DNA of 39,776 nucleotides from an uncultured Clostridia bacterium (GCA_947594935.1 CANQEM010000016.1:1-39776); one strand, 5' to 3'. Numbered from the stretch's first letter, positions 22,806-31,387 are shown. The notes: generated from the sequence alone by a model not told the origin. Program-made: numbers and translations.

Positions 22806-23663
22806 TTAATTTAAACCATATAGATTTCCATCAATTAAAAGCTTTGCTCTCTTTGCCGTTTTCTCATCAGACTTCAAAGCATTTTCCAAAAATTCAGGAT
22901 GAGCAATCAAAAAGTTTTTCATAGTTTCATCTGGATTAGCAAAGAAACCATTTAACATATCCACTTGATTTTGATTTATAATTCCCATATCTAATGCTTT
23001 ATTAAACAAACTACTATCAACCTTTACCAAAGAAAAAGCTTTAACACCTTCAGCTTCAATCTTTTCACTTCCGCCCTGCATTCTATCAACTACAACGCAA
23101 GACCAAGCAACTTGACCGCCCAAATTGCGAATAGCTGGAATCCATGCTCTAATGTAGCTAGAAGCAACTGTAATTAAATCAGCGATATGAAGCACCTTCT
23201 TACCACTTAAATTAGTTACAACCTCTGAATTTTTAAAGTCACAATCACTTACAAAAGTAGATAAATCTTTAAAAATAGAGATATGAGGTTTACCTAGTAA
23301 ATGAGCAATAACATTAGAGAAAAACCAATCTCTACGTTCACCACCAGAAATATAATCAACCTCTGAAACATCAATATTTTTTTCAATATATTTTTTCATT
23401 GTGTCAATTACATCTTTATAAATTGCATTTGAATTATACTGTGCAAAACTTTGCTCAAAAACTTTTGTAGGTAGAGTTTGCTTATCGGCTAAGCACTCAT
23501 CAATAAAACTCAAAAACTCGCAAGCCTCCTTTTCACTACCATAAACGAAATGTGTATTGATAAAATAAGGACCTATTTTACCAGAAGTATACCAAAAAGG
23601 CTTATTTTCTTCACAGAACTTTATGGCATTTGTTTCAAATAAATAAGACATAATATCAGACAT
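22806..23663 (-). CDS. Orotate phosphoribosyltransferase-like protein (divergent PyrE)
   Basis: 285 aa, longer than standard PyrE (about 200). The N-terminal KPFWYTSGKIGPYFINTHFVYGS (about residue 20-42) resembles the PyrE FTLxSGxxSPYFxN motif. ISGGERRDWFFSNVIAHLLGKPHISIFKD follows, and then KKVLHIADLITVASSYIRAW at the PRPP-loop position, where standard enzymes have VxxVDDVxTTGxT; the second Asp is kept but the Gly-Thr is not. A C-terminal helical extension (about 235-285) is extra. The pyr operon 600 bases away lacks pyrE, which makes an orotate role attractive, but the altered loop makes another phosphoribosyltransferase substrate possible. It has its own minus-strand promoter and a GGAGG site. 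Confidence 0.6.
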   Translation of the reverse strand: MSDIMSYLFETNAIKFCEENKPFWYTSGKIGPYFINTHFVYGSEKEACEFLSFIDECLADKQTLPTKVFEQSFAQYNSNAIYKDVIDTMKKYIEKNIDVSEVDYISGGERRDWFFSNVIAHLLGKPHISIFKDLSTFVSDCDFKNSEVVTNLSGKKVLHIADLITVASSYIRAWIPAIRNLGGQVAWSCVVVDRMQGGSEKIEAEGVKAFSLVKVDSSLFNKALDMGIINQNQVDMLNGFFANPDETMKNFLIAHPEFLENALKSDEKTAKRAKLLIDGNLYGLN

Positions 23664-23692
23664 AAAAATACCTCCTAAAATTTACTAAAATT

Positions 23693-23721
23693 ATTCTAAA
23701 CAAAAAAACAAGAAAAGTCAA
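23693..23721 (-). promoter_or_regulatory. Promoter of the PyrE-like gene
   Basis: On the minus strand: TTGACT (23721-23716), 17-base spacer, TAGAAT (23698-23693). Confidence 0.75.
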
Positions 23722-23727
23722 GTGAAT

Positions 23728-23756
23728 TTGACATAAATTATGGAATATGTTAAAAT
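23728..23756 (+). promoter_or_regulatory. Promoter of the small atypical gene
   Basis: Perfect TTGACA, 17-base spacer, TAAAAT, back to back with the minus-strand promoter. Confidence 0.75.
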
Positions 23757-23776
23757 TAAACTGTAACACGTCAACC

Positions 23777-23798
23777 AATTCCCGGTATACTGGGAATT
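23777..23798. promoter_or_regulatory. 22-bp palindrome in the leader, likely operator
   Basis: AATTCCC (23777-23783) and GGGAATT (23792-23798) flank GTATAC, itself a palindrome; only one base pair breaks the symmetry. It sits between the predicted transcription start and the Shine-Dalgarno of the small gene, where a bound repressor would block transcription. Confidence 0.6.
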
Positions 23799-23822
23799 TT
23801 AGCTACTAGAAAGGAGGGCAAT

Positions 23823-24116
23823 ATGTGCACTCTTGCATCCAAAATTGCATTGCGGGACAAAATGCTAAGAACCCTTCGGACAAATATCCAAACCAGATGG
23901 AAAAGATACGAAGGAGCAGTCCTGCTATCAATTGGACGGCTAGTAAGTGATAGTTCCCCTGACTGCGAGGATGCTTTTGTGATATGGGCAAAAACTAATC
24001 ATGTAGATTATGACGACCCAGATTACAAGGAGTTCAGAAAAAGCATAGAGGAACTACTACCTGCGAGCAGACTAGCAAAGATTTCAATGCTAACAGATCT
24101 GCTTGAACAAAATTGA
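23823..24116 (+). CDS. Small protein of unknown function with atypical codon use
   Basis: 97 aa, no family recognised. AAAGGAGGG is 5-6 bases before ATG 23823, with its own promoter, leader palindrome and terminator, so it is a self-contained unit. The N-terminal third is strongly basic (KIALRDKMLRTLRTNIQTRWKRYEG); the rest is acidic and helical, ending LPASRLAKISMLTDLLEQN. Its base composition is clearly richer in G and C than all neighbours, and it holds three in-frame CGG codons (at ttg-cgg, ctt-cgg, gga-cgg), a codon otherwise not seen as sense in the window. This points to recent transfer. A +1 shift at its first CGG leads quickly to a stop, so it is not one more frameshifted gene. Confidence 0.65.
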   Translation: MCTLASKIALRDKMLRTLRTNIQTRWKRYEGAVLLSIGRLVSDSSPDCEDAFVIWAKTNHVDYDDPDYKEFRKSIEELLPASRLAKISMLTDLLEQN

Positions 24117-24131
24117 CGGTGGCTAGCTGAG

Positions 24132-24167
24132 ACCCGAGATGTTTCGAAAGAAATATCTCGGGTTTTA
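24132..24167 (+). terminator. Terminator of the small atypical gene
   Basis: ACCCGAGAT (24132-24140) and ATCTCGGGT (24155-24163), then TTTT. Confidence 0.85.
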
Positions 24168-24178
24168 GCTTAAAAGTA

Positions 24179-24207
24179 TTGCAAAAATATATAAATAATG
24201 ATAAAAT
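24179..24207 (+). promoter_or_regulatory. Promoter of the pyr operon
   Basis: TTGCAA, 17-base spacer, TAAAAT, only about 35 bases before pyrC. No PyrR-type attenuator fits in this short leader. Confidence 0.65.
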
Positions 24208-24241
24208 GAACGAGAAAAAAATAAGAAAGGAATGTTGAAAA

Positions 24242-25513
24242 ATGACAATTTTATTAAAAAATGGAAAACTAATTGACTACAAAACAAACACAAACGAAAA
24301 CTTAGACATTTTAATTGAAAACGACAAAGTAAAACAAATCTCAAAAGAAATAACAACAAGTGCTGACAAAACAATAGACTGCACAAACCTATATATTATA
24401 CCAGGAATGATTGATATTCACTGCCATTTAAGAGAACCAGGCTTTGAATATAAAGAAACAATTGAAACTGGTAGCGCAAGCGCCGTCGCTGGTGGTTTCA
24501 CTACTATTTGCCCAATGCCAAATACAAAACCAACCCCAGATAGCGCTATTATTTTGCAACAAATAATAGACGAAGCAAAAAGAGTAAATCTATGCAATGT
24601 TTTACCTTACGCCTCTGTATCAAAAGGCGAAAAAGGAGAAGAACTTGTAGACTTTGCTGAACTAAAAAAAGCCGGTGCAATAGCATTTTCAGATGACGGA
24701 ATGCCAGTTGTAAACAGCAGATTGATGAGAGAAGCAATAATAAAAGCAGACGAATTAGGAACCTATGTAGCATCACACTGTGAAGAAAAATCAGTAGCAC
24801 AAGGAGCAATCAATGCCGGAAAAGTAGCAGACGAATTAGGCGTAGAAGGTGTATTGCCAGAAGCAGAAGAAATCATGGCAGCAAGAGAAATAGTTATATC
24901 AGAAACAAACAATGTAAGAGCACACATTTGCCATATAAGCACCAAAACAACCAAAAACATGGTTAGAGACGCAAAAAAACGTGGAGTAAAAATCACTTGC
25001 GAAACATGCCCACACTATTTCTCATTTACAGTAGACGAAGTCAAGAAATCTGGAACAAATGCAAAAATGAATCCACCTCTAAGAGAAGAAAAAGATAGAC
25101 AAGCCATTATAGAAGGCTTAAAAGAAGGAACAATTGACTGCATTATCACAGACCATGCACCACACAGCGAAGAAGAAAAAGAAAGAGAATTAGCAAAAGC
25201 ACCAAATGGAATAATAGGCTTTGAAACAGCCCTACCAGCAGAAATCATGAACCTAGTAGACCCAGGGTATATCAGCTATTTAGACTTAGTAAAATTAACA
25301 TCATACAACCCAGCACAACTTCTAAAAATAGACAAAGGAACAATTCAAGAAGGAAAAATAGCAGATATAACAATATTTGACCCAAATAAAGAATATGTTT
25401 ATACAAAAGAAATGATTATTTCAAAATCAAAAAACAGCCCATTCATCGGCAAAACTCTAAAAGGAAAAGTAAAATACACAATAGTAAACGGAAAAGTCGT
25501 ATATGAAGGTTAG
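24242..25513 (+). CDS. pyrC: Dihydroorotase
   Basis: Third step of de novo pyrimidine synthesis: closes carbamoyl-aspartate to dihydroorotate. 423 aa, type I amidohydrolase. The metal ligands are in DIHCHLREPGFEYKETIETGSASAVAGGFTTICPMPNTKP (about residue 59-98), HCEEKS (about 179), AHICHIST (about 222) and TDHAPHSEEEK (about 301), the expected HxH...K/H...H...H...D set. First gene of pyrC-pyrF-pyrK-pyrD; pyrB, pyrE and carAB are not in this unit. Confidence 0.95.
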   Translation: MTILLKNGKLIDYKTNTNENLDILIENDKVKQISKEITTSADKTIDCTNLYIIPGMIDIHCHLREPGFEYKETIETGSASAVAGGFTTICPMPNTKPTPDSAIILQQIIDEAKRVNLCNVLPYASVSKGEKGEELVDFAELKKAGAIAFSDDGMPVVNSRLMREAIIKADELGTYVASHCEEKSVAQGAINAGKVADELGVEGVLPEAEEIMAAREIVISETNNVRAHICHISTKTTKNMVRDAKKRGVKITCETCPHYFSFTVDEVKKSGTNAKMNPPLREEKDRQAIIEGLKEGTIDCIITDHAPHSEEEKERELAKAPNGIIGFETALPAEIMNLVDPGYISYLDLVKLTSYNPAQLLKIDKGTIQEGKIADITIFDPNKEYVYTKEMIISKSKNSPFIGKTLKGKVKYTIVNGKVVYEG

Positions 25514-25533
25514 AAAGGGATGAAAATATATAT

Positions 25534-26463
25534 ATGGAAAACGCAATTGATAGACTTATTGAAAAAATAAAAGAAACAAACAACCCAACAGTTATGGGGC
25601 TAGACCCACGCTACGAAATGCTACCAGAAAGTATCAAATCAAAATATCCAGAAACACTTGAAGGTGCAGCAAAAGCAATAATAGAATTTAACAAAAATTT
25701 AATTGACAACACATATGATATTATACCAGCGGTAAAAGTACAAATAGCTTTTTATGAAATGTATGGAATAGAAGGGCTAAAAGCATTTCAAGAAACTTGC
25801 CAATATGCAAAACAAAAAGGAATGATTGTTATGGCAGACAGCAAAAGAGGCGATATTGGCTCAACAGCCCAAGGATATTCAAACGCATTTTTAGGAAAAA
25901 CACAAATAGGGGAGAATTCTGTATCAATTTTTGATGTAGACTTTGTAACAGTCAACCCATATATGGGAACAGACTGTGTAAAACCATTTGTAGAAGACTG
26001 CAAAAAATACAATAAAGGAGTATTTATTCTTGTAAAAACATCAAACCCATCATCAGGGGAATTGCAAGACTTAAAAACAGAAAAAGGAAATACAATATAC
26101 ACAGAAGTTGCAAAACTTGTGGAAAAGTGGGGAGAAGATTTAAGAGGAAAATACGGATATAGTAGTGTCTCAGCAGTTATAGGAGCAACATATCCAGAAC
26201 AACTAAGTGAAATAAGAAAAGAAGCACCACATACATATTTCTTAATTCCAGGCTATGGCGCACAAGGCGGAAAAGCAGAAGATATAGCCTTAGGATTTGA
26301 CAACAATGGATTAGGTGGAATAATAAACGCATCACGTAGCCTAATGTGTGCATATAAATCAGACAAATGGAAAGACCAATTTGCAGAAGAAGACTATGCA
26401 AAAGCAACAAGAGCAGAAGCAATAAGAATGAAAGACGAATTAAACAATGCTATAAAAAAATAA
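25534..26463 (+). CDS. pyrF: Orotidine 5'-phosphate decarboxylase, type 2
   Basis: Final step to UMP. 309 aa, the larger type 2 form (TIGR02127-like). Start-side motif VMGLDPRYEMLP (about residue 20); catalytic region VMADSKRGDIGSTAQGYSNAFLG (about 97-119) with the Asp-Lys-Asp set DxKRxD; phosphate-binding FLIPGYGAQGGKAEDI and IINASRSLM near the C-terminus. It follows pyrC by 20 bases with GAAAGGG before ATG 25534. Confidence 0.95.
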   Translation: MENAIDRLIEKIKETNNPTVMGLDPRYEMLPESIKSKYPETLEGAAKAIIEFNKNLIDNTYDIIPAVKVQIAFYEMYGIEGLKAFQETCQYAKQKGMIVMADSKRGDIGSTAQGYSNAFLGKTQIGENSVSIFDVDFVTVNPYMGTDCVKPFVEDCKKYNKGVFILVKTSNPSSGELQDLKTEKGNTIYTEVAKLVEKWGEDLRGKYGYSSVSAVIGATYPEQLSEIRKEAPHTYFLIPGYGAQGGKAEDIALGFDNNGLGGIINASRSLMCAYKSDKWKDQFAEEDYAKATRAEAIRMKDELNNAIKK

Positions 26464-26481
26464 AAAGGAGAAGTGAGAGCT

Positions 26482-27273
26482 ATGGCAAAAAAAATACAAG
26501 CAGAATTGATTGAAAAAAAGCAATTAACAAAAGACATATATCATTTTAAAGTAAAAGCAGAAGAAATTGTAAAAGAATCAAAACCAGGTAACTTCGTAGA
26601 AATCCGTGTAACAGACTCAACAGAGCCATTTTTAAGGAGACCAATTAGTATATACAACTTAGACCAAGAAAAAGGAATACTAGAATTCATATTCCAAGTA
26701 AAAGGCAAAGGAACAGAAATACTAGCTCAAAAAGAAGAAGGAGACAGCATAGACATCATGGGACCACTTGGCTTTGGAACATTTAAACTAGATGACAAGA
26801 AAAACATTGCAATACTTGGTGGAGGAATAGGAATATTCCCTCTATATGAACTAGCAAAACAAGCAATGCAGAAAGGAATTCAAGTCAATACATATCTAGG
26901 TTTCAGAAACAAAGAATATGTAGTTTTAGAAGATGAATTTCAACAAGTATCAACAAACCTAACAATCACAACAGATGACGGGTCATACAAACAAAAAGGT
27001 TTCGCAATTGACTTCTTAAAACAAGACATGCAAAACAACAAAATAGACTGCATCTACGCTTGTGGACCACTACCAATGTTAAAAGCAGTAAGAGAACTAG
27101 CAATTCAAACAGGAATAGATTGCCAAATTTCACTAGAAGAAAGAATGGGATGTGGCATAGGGCTATGTTTAGGATGTGCCGTAAAAACAGCACAAAGCCC
27201 AAAAGATGCCCCAGAATATTATCATGTTTGCAAAGGCGGTCCAGTATTTAAAGCAACAGATGTAGAAATCTAA
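26482..27273 (+). CDS. pyrK: Dihydroorotate dehydrogenase B, electron-transfer subunit
   Basis: Passes electrons from dihydroorotate via FAD and an iron-sulphur centre to NAD. 263 aa from ATG 26482; an upstream GTG (26473) is too near the AAGGAG site. The ferredoxin-reductase-like FAD domain includes FLRRPISIYN (about residue 49-58) and the NAD-binding ILGGGIGIFPLYELAKQA. The C-terminal [2Fe-2S] motif CGIGLCLGCAVKT...YHVCKGGPVF has the four cysteines. It lies between pyrF and pyrD. Confidence 0.95.
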   Translation: MAKKIQAELIEKKQLTKDIYHFKVKAEEIVKESKPGNFVEIRVTDSTEPFLRRPISIYNLDQEKGILEFIFQVKGKGTEILAQKEEGDSIDIMGPLGFGTFKLDDKKNIAILGGGIGIFPLYELAKQAMQKGIQVNTYLGFRNKEYVVLEDEFQQVSTNLTITTDDGSYKQKGFAIDFLKQDMQNNKIDCIYACGPLPMLKAVRELAIQTGIDCQISLEERMGCGIGLCLGCAVKTAQSPKDAPEYYHVCKGGPVFKATDVEI

Positions 27274-27305
27274 AAAATGTTTCTTAGAAAGGAAGGATAT
27301 TAAAT

Positions 27306-28208
27306 ATGAATACAAAAGTAAATCTTGCAGGAATAGAAATGAAAAACCCAGTAACAGTTGCATCAGGAACATTTGGATATGGTAGAGAAATTAGCCAATT
27401 TTTTGATTTAAGCAAACTTGGAGCAGTAATCACAAAAGGAACATCTTTAAGACCAAAAAATGGAAATAAACCACCACGTGTATGTGAAACAGCAAGTGGA
27501 ATGCTAAATGCAATTGGCTTACAAAACCCAGGAGTAGAATATTTTGCACAAAACGATTTACCATTTTTAAGAAAATACGATACGAAAATAATAGTAAATG
27601 CCTGTGGAAGTTCAATAGATGAATATGTAGAACTATGCAAAATATTAAACACATTAGACATTGACGGAGTAGAACTAAACTTATCATGCCCTAATGTAAA
27701 AGAAGGCTGCATGGCATTTGGAAACTCTTATGACGGAGTAAAAAGAGTAACAACAGAAGTAAGAAAAGTCCTAGACAAACCTCTAATTGTAAAACTAACA
27801 CCAAATGTTACAAACATTGCAGAAATTGCAAAAGCTGTTGAAGATGCAGGTGCAGACGGTGTATCTTTAATAAACACTTTATTAGCAATGAAAATTGATA
27901 TTTATAAAAAGGCACCAGTTTTGGCAAACAAAACAGGTGGATTATCTGGACCAGCAATCAAGCCAGTAGCAGTTAGAATGGTATGGCAAGTTGCACAAGC
28001 AGTTAATATTCCAATTTTAGGAATGGGCGGAATTATAAACGGAGAAGACGCAATCGAATTTATGCTAGCAGGTGCAACAGCAGTTTCAATAGGAGCTGGA
28101 AACTTTATAGACCCATATACAAGTGTAAAAACAGTAGAAGGAATCGAAGAATATATGAAAAACCAAAAAATTGATGATATAAATCAAATAATTGGAGTAG
28201 TAAAATAA
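27306..28208 (+). CDS. pyrD: Dihydroorotate dehydrogenase B, catalytic subunit
   Basis: Oxidises dihydroorotate to orotate, FMN-dependent class 1B, partnered by PyrK. 300 aa. MKNPVTVASGTFGYG (about residue 13-27), NACGSSIDEYVELCKIL, the catalytic-loop cysteine in ELNLSCPNVKEG (about 125-136), and the FMN-phosphate site LGMGGIINGEDAIEFMLAGATAVSIGAGNF near the C-terminus. It starts 32 bases after pyrK with GAAAGGAAGGA. No clear terminator follows; the next 70 bases hold nothing recognisable. Confidence 0.95.
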   Translation: MNTKVNLAGIEMKNPVTVASGTFGYGREISQFFDLSKLGAVITKGTSLRPKNGNKPPRVCETASGMLNAIGLQNPGVEYFAQNDLPFLRKYDTKIIVNACGSSIDEYVELCKILNTLDIDGVELNLSCPNVKEGCMAFGNSYDGVKRVTTEVRKVLDKPLIVKLTPNVTNIAEIAKAVEDAGADGVSLINTLLAMKIDIYKKAPVLANKTGGLSGPAIKPVAVRMVWQVAQAVNIPILGMGGIINGEDAIEFMLAGATAVSIGAGNFIDPYTSVKTVEGIEEYMKNQKIDDINQIIGVVK

Positions 28209-28279
28209 ACCTCTCAGTCAAAAGGAAACAATTAGTGCTAGAACCTACAATTTAAAATAGAATATAGCCATTCCAATTT

Positions 28280-28298
28280 TGTCGAATTTTGCGATGAA
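28280..28298 (+). promoter_or_regulatory. Second copy of the shared 19-bp element with a Spo0A-box core
   Basis: TGTCGAATTTTGCGATGAA, identical to 15580-15598. It ends 25 bases before the -35 of the Rpn-like gene. Confidence 0.6.
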
Positions 28299-28323
28299 AA
28301 GTCTGAAAAATAAGGAAAAAACA

Positions 28324-28352
28324 TTGACAAATGTCGAAAAAAAAATTATACT
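28324..28352 (+). promoter_or_regulatory. Promoter of the Rpn-like gene with an internal 0A-box core
   Basis: Perfect TTGACA, 17-base spacer, TATACT. A further TGTCGAA (28332-28338) lies inside the spacer, a position where a bound Spo0A could either contact or block RNA polymerase. Confidence 0.75.
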
Positions 28353-28443
28353 AGCATTAAGAATTATAATTCTTTTTTCAATTCATAAAATTATTTCGCA
28401 AAGACCATGTAAGCAATACTAAAAAAAGAAAGGAGGTAAGCAA

Positions 28444-29076
28444 ATGAATCATGTATTGCATTACAATCGCAACTACGTTTTGAGGAAAATGTTAAACAAC
28501 GAAGAAAGTAAAGAAATAGTACGTGATTTAATTGAAAGCATTTTACATATTAAAATTGAAAGCATATCAATAAATCCTTATGCTTTCAAAAACGAAAGAT
28601 TTTTACCAAAGGAAGAAAATTTTGGGGTAGTAGATGTACGAATAAAAACTAGCGAACACGAAAGTTATAATGTAGGGGTACAGTTCCTAGATGGTAAACA
28701 CATAGCTACCAAAATCGCACTATACTATTTATACATACATTCTAATCAAACTAGTTATGATGATAATAGGAAGATAGTGAAAACTATTACGGTTAATATT
28801 CTCGATTTCCCATATCAGAGCAAAACATATCATGAAGTTACAATACTAAATGACTTTAAAACACTTGACTTCAAAGAACAAGAAGCAGAAGCACATCTGA
28901 TTGAACTACCAAAATTCAAAGTATCTGATCCAAAAAAATTAACAAGGGAAGAACAATGGATTTCATATATACAAGGAGCAGATTTAGAATTAGTAGAAAA
29001 AAGTAAGAAAGAGAATAAATACATTGAAAAGCTAGATAAGATGGTACAAGATTACTGGGATCGTGAAACAATTTAA
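28444..29076 (+). CDS. Rpn/PD-(D/E)XK nuclease-transposase family protein, probably degenerate
   Basis: 210 aa; full-length members are about 280-310. The N-terminal region VLRKMLNNEESKEIVRDLIESILHIKIESISI is typical of the PF12784 group. In the nuclease core FGVVDVRIKTSEHESYNVGVQFLDG, the Asp of DVR is kept, but the position usually Glu in nIEIQ reads Gly (NVGVQF), so catalysis is doubtful. The C-terminus (WISYIQGADLELVEKSKKENKYIEKLDKM) is the usual tail. AAAGGAGGT precedes ATG 28444 perfectly. The family is linked to recombination-promoting nucleases and is often multi-copy. The strong promoter with possible Spo0A sites is unusual for it. Confidence 0.75.
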   Translation: MNHVLHYNRNYVLRKMLNNEESKEIVRDLIESILHIKIESISINPYAFKNERFLPKEENFGVVDVRIKTSEHESYNVGVQFLDGKHIATKIALYYLYIHSNQTSYDDNRKIVKTITVNILDFPYQSKTYHEVTILNDFKTLDFKEQEAEAHLIELPKFKVSDPKKLTREEQWISYIQGADLELVEKSKKENKYIEKLDKMVQDYWDRETI

Positions 29077-29088
29077 AAATGAATGAGA

Positions 29089-29120
29089 AAAGTGGACTTC
29101 CATTTTGTGGAGTCCACTTT
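29089..29120. terminator. Bidirectional terminator between convergent genes
   Basis: AAAGTGGACT (29089-29098) and AGTCCACTTT (29111-29120). The minus-strand side reads into TTTTCTC, favouring its use by the PBP gene. Confidence 0.8.
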
Positions 29121-29128
29121 AACATATC

Positions 29129-31387
29129 TTATTGTGTCACATTAGAACTTTTCTTTAAAGCAATATTTACAACTGTGCCTTCCTCAACTTTTGAATTTGC
29201 AGGTGGATCCTGTGAAACCACCACACCAGTACCATCAATCGAAGCATTTAAATTCAAATCATGTAAAATACTTATTGCTTGTGAAGCACTTTTGTAAGTT
29301 AAATCAGGAACTGTTACTGAGGTTCTAGCTTGATTTGTATCATCATAAAGCATAACAATTGAATTTTTAGCAAGAGACACACCAGGTTTTGGAACTTGGT
29401 CAGAAACCGTAACAGAATTTTTATCTTGTCCAGTAATACATTTTACAGTAAATCCACTAGCTTGAAGAACCTTCTCAGCCTCTGCAAAAGTTTTATTTCT
29501 TATATCAGGTAAAGTTATTAAATTCGTAGAATTATCTGTTTCAGTTGCATTTGCCGGTACATTTAAATAAGGAAGAATTTCAGTTAACATCTGAGAAACA
29601 ACCGGAGCAGCAACCACACCACCTTGCTCACCTTTTTTAACACCATAGAAACATACAAGAACAACCACTTGAGTATCTTCAACAGGGGAGATACCGCAGA
29701 AAGATGCAACATAACCATCTGCTTCATGACCTTCTACTGGCTCAGAAGTACCAGTCTTTCCACCAACAGTGTAACCAGAAACAGCAGCACGAGAACCAGA
29801 ACCATGCTCAACAACAGACTGCATTAACTCTTTCATTGTATCAGCAGTACTCTTTGAAAGAACTTGTCTTACGGCAGTTGGTTCAACAGTTGTAACAGCA
29901 CCAGTATCAGTATTTGTAATTTTTTCAACAATTGTAGGCTTCATTAAAACGCCATCATTTGCAATAGCTGAAACAGCAGTAATCATCTGCAAAGGTGTAA
30001 TATTTAACCTCTGACCGAAAGACATAGTTGCCAATTCAACATCACCAACAGAAGATTCTTTTGTAAATATTGAATTTGACTCACCATATAGGTTACTTCC
30101 AGTTTTATCAAAAAGCCCATAAGCTCTGTAATACTTATATAAAGTAGAAACACCAATTCTTTTGCCTAACTGCATCAAAGAAGGGTTACAAGAATTTTGC
30201 AAAGCTTGGCGTAAAGTCAGAGAACCAGTATGTTTATCAGTCCAACAATAAATTTTACGGTCAGCAACAATTTCATATCCTTTACAATAGAAATCGCCTT
30301 TTACATCAGGAGTTGTAATGCCTTCTTCAAGAGCAACAGAAGCAGTAATAAGTTTGAAAACAGAACCAGGCTCATATAAATCAGCAACACATTTATTTTT
30401 CCACATAGAGTGTAAAGCATTATTCTGCTCCTCTGGTGACAAAATTTCATAAGTAGCAGCTAAACTCTCATTAGGAGTAGAAGGAGAGTTCAAGTTATAA
30501 TCAGGGTAAGAAGCCATAGCTAAAATCTTTCCAGTTTTTGGATCCATAACAATTGCAGTTCCACCATTTTTAGGATTCAAAGTTGAGCACTTAGCAGCCA
30601 AAAACTTCTCAACAGTAGATTGAATATTATAATCAATTGTTAAAGTAATATCACTACCATTTTCAGCAGGAATATAAGTTTCCTCTGCATTAGGAATTTC
30701 AGACTGGTCGCTTCCTTTTGAACTTATAATCTTACCAGGAGTTCCTTGAAGGGTAGAATTATATGTTGATTCAATACCAACTAAACCATTATTCTCTGTT
30801 CCGCAAAAGCCTAGAACACCTGAAAGCACATTATTATATCTATAATATCTTTTTGTATCTTCATCAATATTTATTCCAACAGAAATGTCATTTTCTTTCA
30901 TCCAATTTTTTAAATTCTCGACCTTATCTTGGTCAACTTTCCTAACAATAGTTTCAACTTGTGAAGAACTATTAACTTTTTCTAAAACTTCTTCATATTT
31001 CAATTCAAAAACATCAGAAAGACCCTTTGCAACTTTTTCTTTTAAAGCCTTTGTTTCCTCATCAGAATCTTCTTGGAATTTAAAAGGATTTATGGTGATA
31101 GTATCAACAGGCACACTACTAGCTAAAACTTCGCCAGTTGACGCATAGATATTACCACGTTTAGGGCTTATAATTTGATTTATAGTTTGTTGTGAATATG
31201 CTTTTTCTTTTAAATAATCACCATCAACAAATTGAATAAAACCAAGCCTTACAATCAAAAGAATGAAGGCCACCAACGCTAAAACAAATATTACTAATAA
31301 ACTTTTTGCATGAATAAAATTTTGCGAAGTGAAAGAAGAATTCATTTTCACAACTTTTTTATTCTTACCAGTTTTTTTCATACTCAC
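29129..31387 (-). CDS. Class B penicillin-binding protein with PASTA domains (FtsI/SpoVD-like)
   Basis: 752 aa transpeptidase. One N-terminal membrane helix (about residues 29-50) is followed by the dimerisation domain with RGNIYASTGEVLASS (about 76-90). The active-site serine is in EPGSVFKLITASVALEEG (SxxK), then SCNPSL (SxN) and GGKTGTSEP (KTG). Two PASTA repeats end the protein (TLPDIRNKTFAEAEKVL... and TVPDLTYKSASQAISIL...). PASTA-bearing FtsI paralogues are SpoVD (spore cortex) or Pbp2x/FtsI (division); without the dcw neighbours I cannot choose. GTG 31387 has AAAGGA 7 bases upstream, better than ATG 31381. Divergent from comM. Confidence 0.9.
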   Translation of the reverse strand: MSMKKTGKNKKVVKMNSSFTSQNFIHAKSLLVIFVLALVAFILLIVRLGFIQFVDGDYLKEKAYSQQTINQIISPKRGNIYASTGEVLASSVPVDTITINPFKFQEDSDEETKALKEKVAKGLSDVFELKYEEVLEKVNSSSQVETIVRKVDQDKVENLKNWMKENDISVGINIDEDTKRYYRYNNVLSGVLGFCGTENNGLVGIESTYNSTLQGTPGKIISSKGSDQSEIPNAEETYIPAENGSDITLTIDYNIQSTVEKFLAAKCSTLNPKNGGTAIVMDPKTGKILAMASYPDYNLNSPSTPNESLAATYEILSPEEQNNALHSMWKNKCVADLYEPGSVFKLITASVALEEGITTPDVKGDFYCKGYEIVADRKIYCWTDKHTGSLTLRQALQNSCNPSLMQLGKRIGVSTLYKYYRAYGLFDKTGSNLYGESNSIFTKESSVGDVELATMSFGQRLNITPLQMITAVSAIANDGVLMKPTIVEKITNTDTGAVTTVEPTAVRQVLSKSTADTMKELMQSVVEHGSGSRAAVSGYTVGGKTGTSEPVEGHEADGYVASFCGISPVEDTQVVVLVCFYGVKKGEQGGVVAAPVVSQMLTEILPYLNVPANATETDNSTNLITLPDIRNKTFAEAEKVLQASGFTVKCITGQDKNSVTVSDQVPKPGVSLAKNSIVMLYDDTNQARTSVTVPDLTYKSASQAISILHDLNLNASIDGTGVVVSQDPPANSKVEEGTVVNIALKKSSNVTQ

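Noticed and set aside
23823..24116. A fourth CGG frameshift gene
   Set aside because: A +1 shift at its first CGG meets a stop within a few codons, while the unshifted frame is open for 97 residues with a proper start.
24208..24241. PyrR-type attenuator before pyrC
   Set aside because: The leader is only about 30 nt, too short for an antiterminator and terminator.
29624..31148. Plus-strand ORFs across the PBP gene
   Set aside because: They are antisense shadows without binding sites; the minus-strand PBP has complete catalytic motifs.
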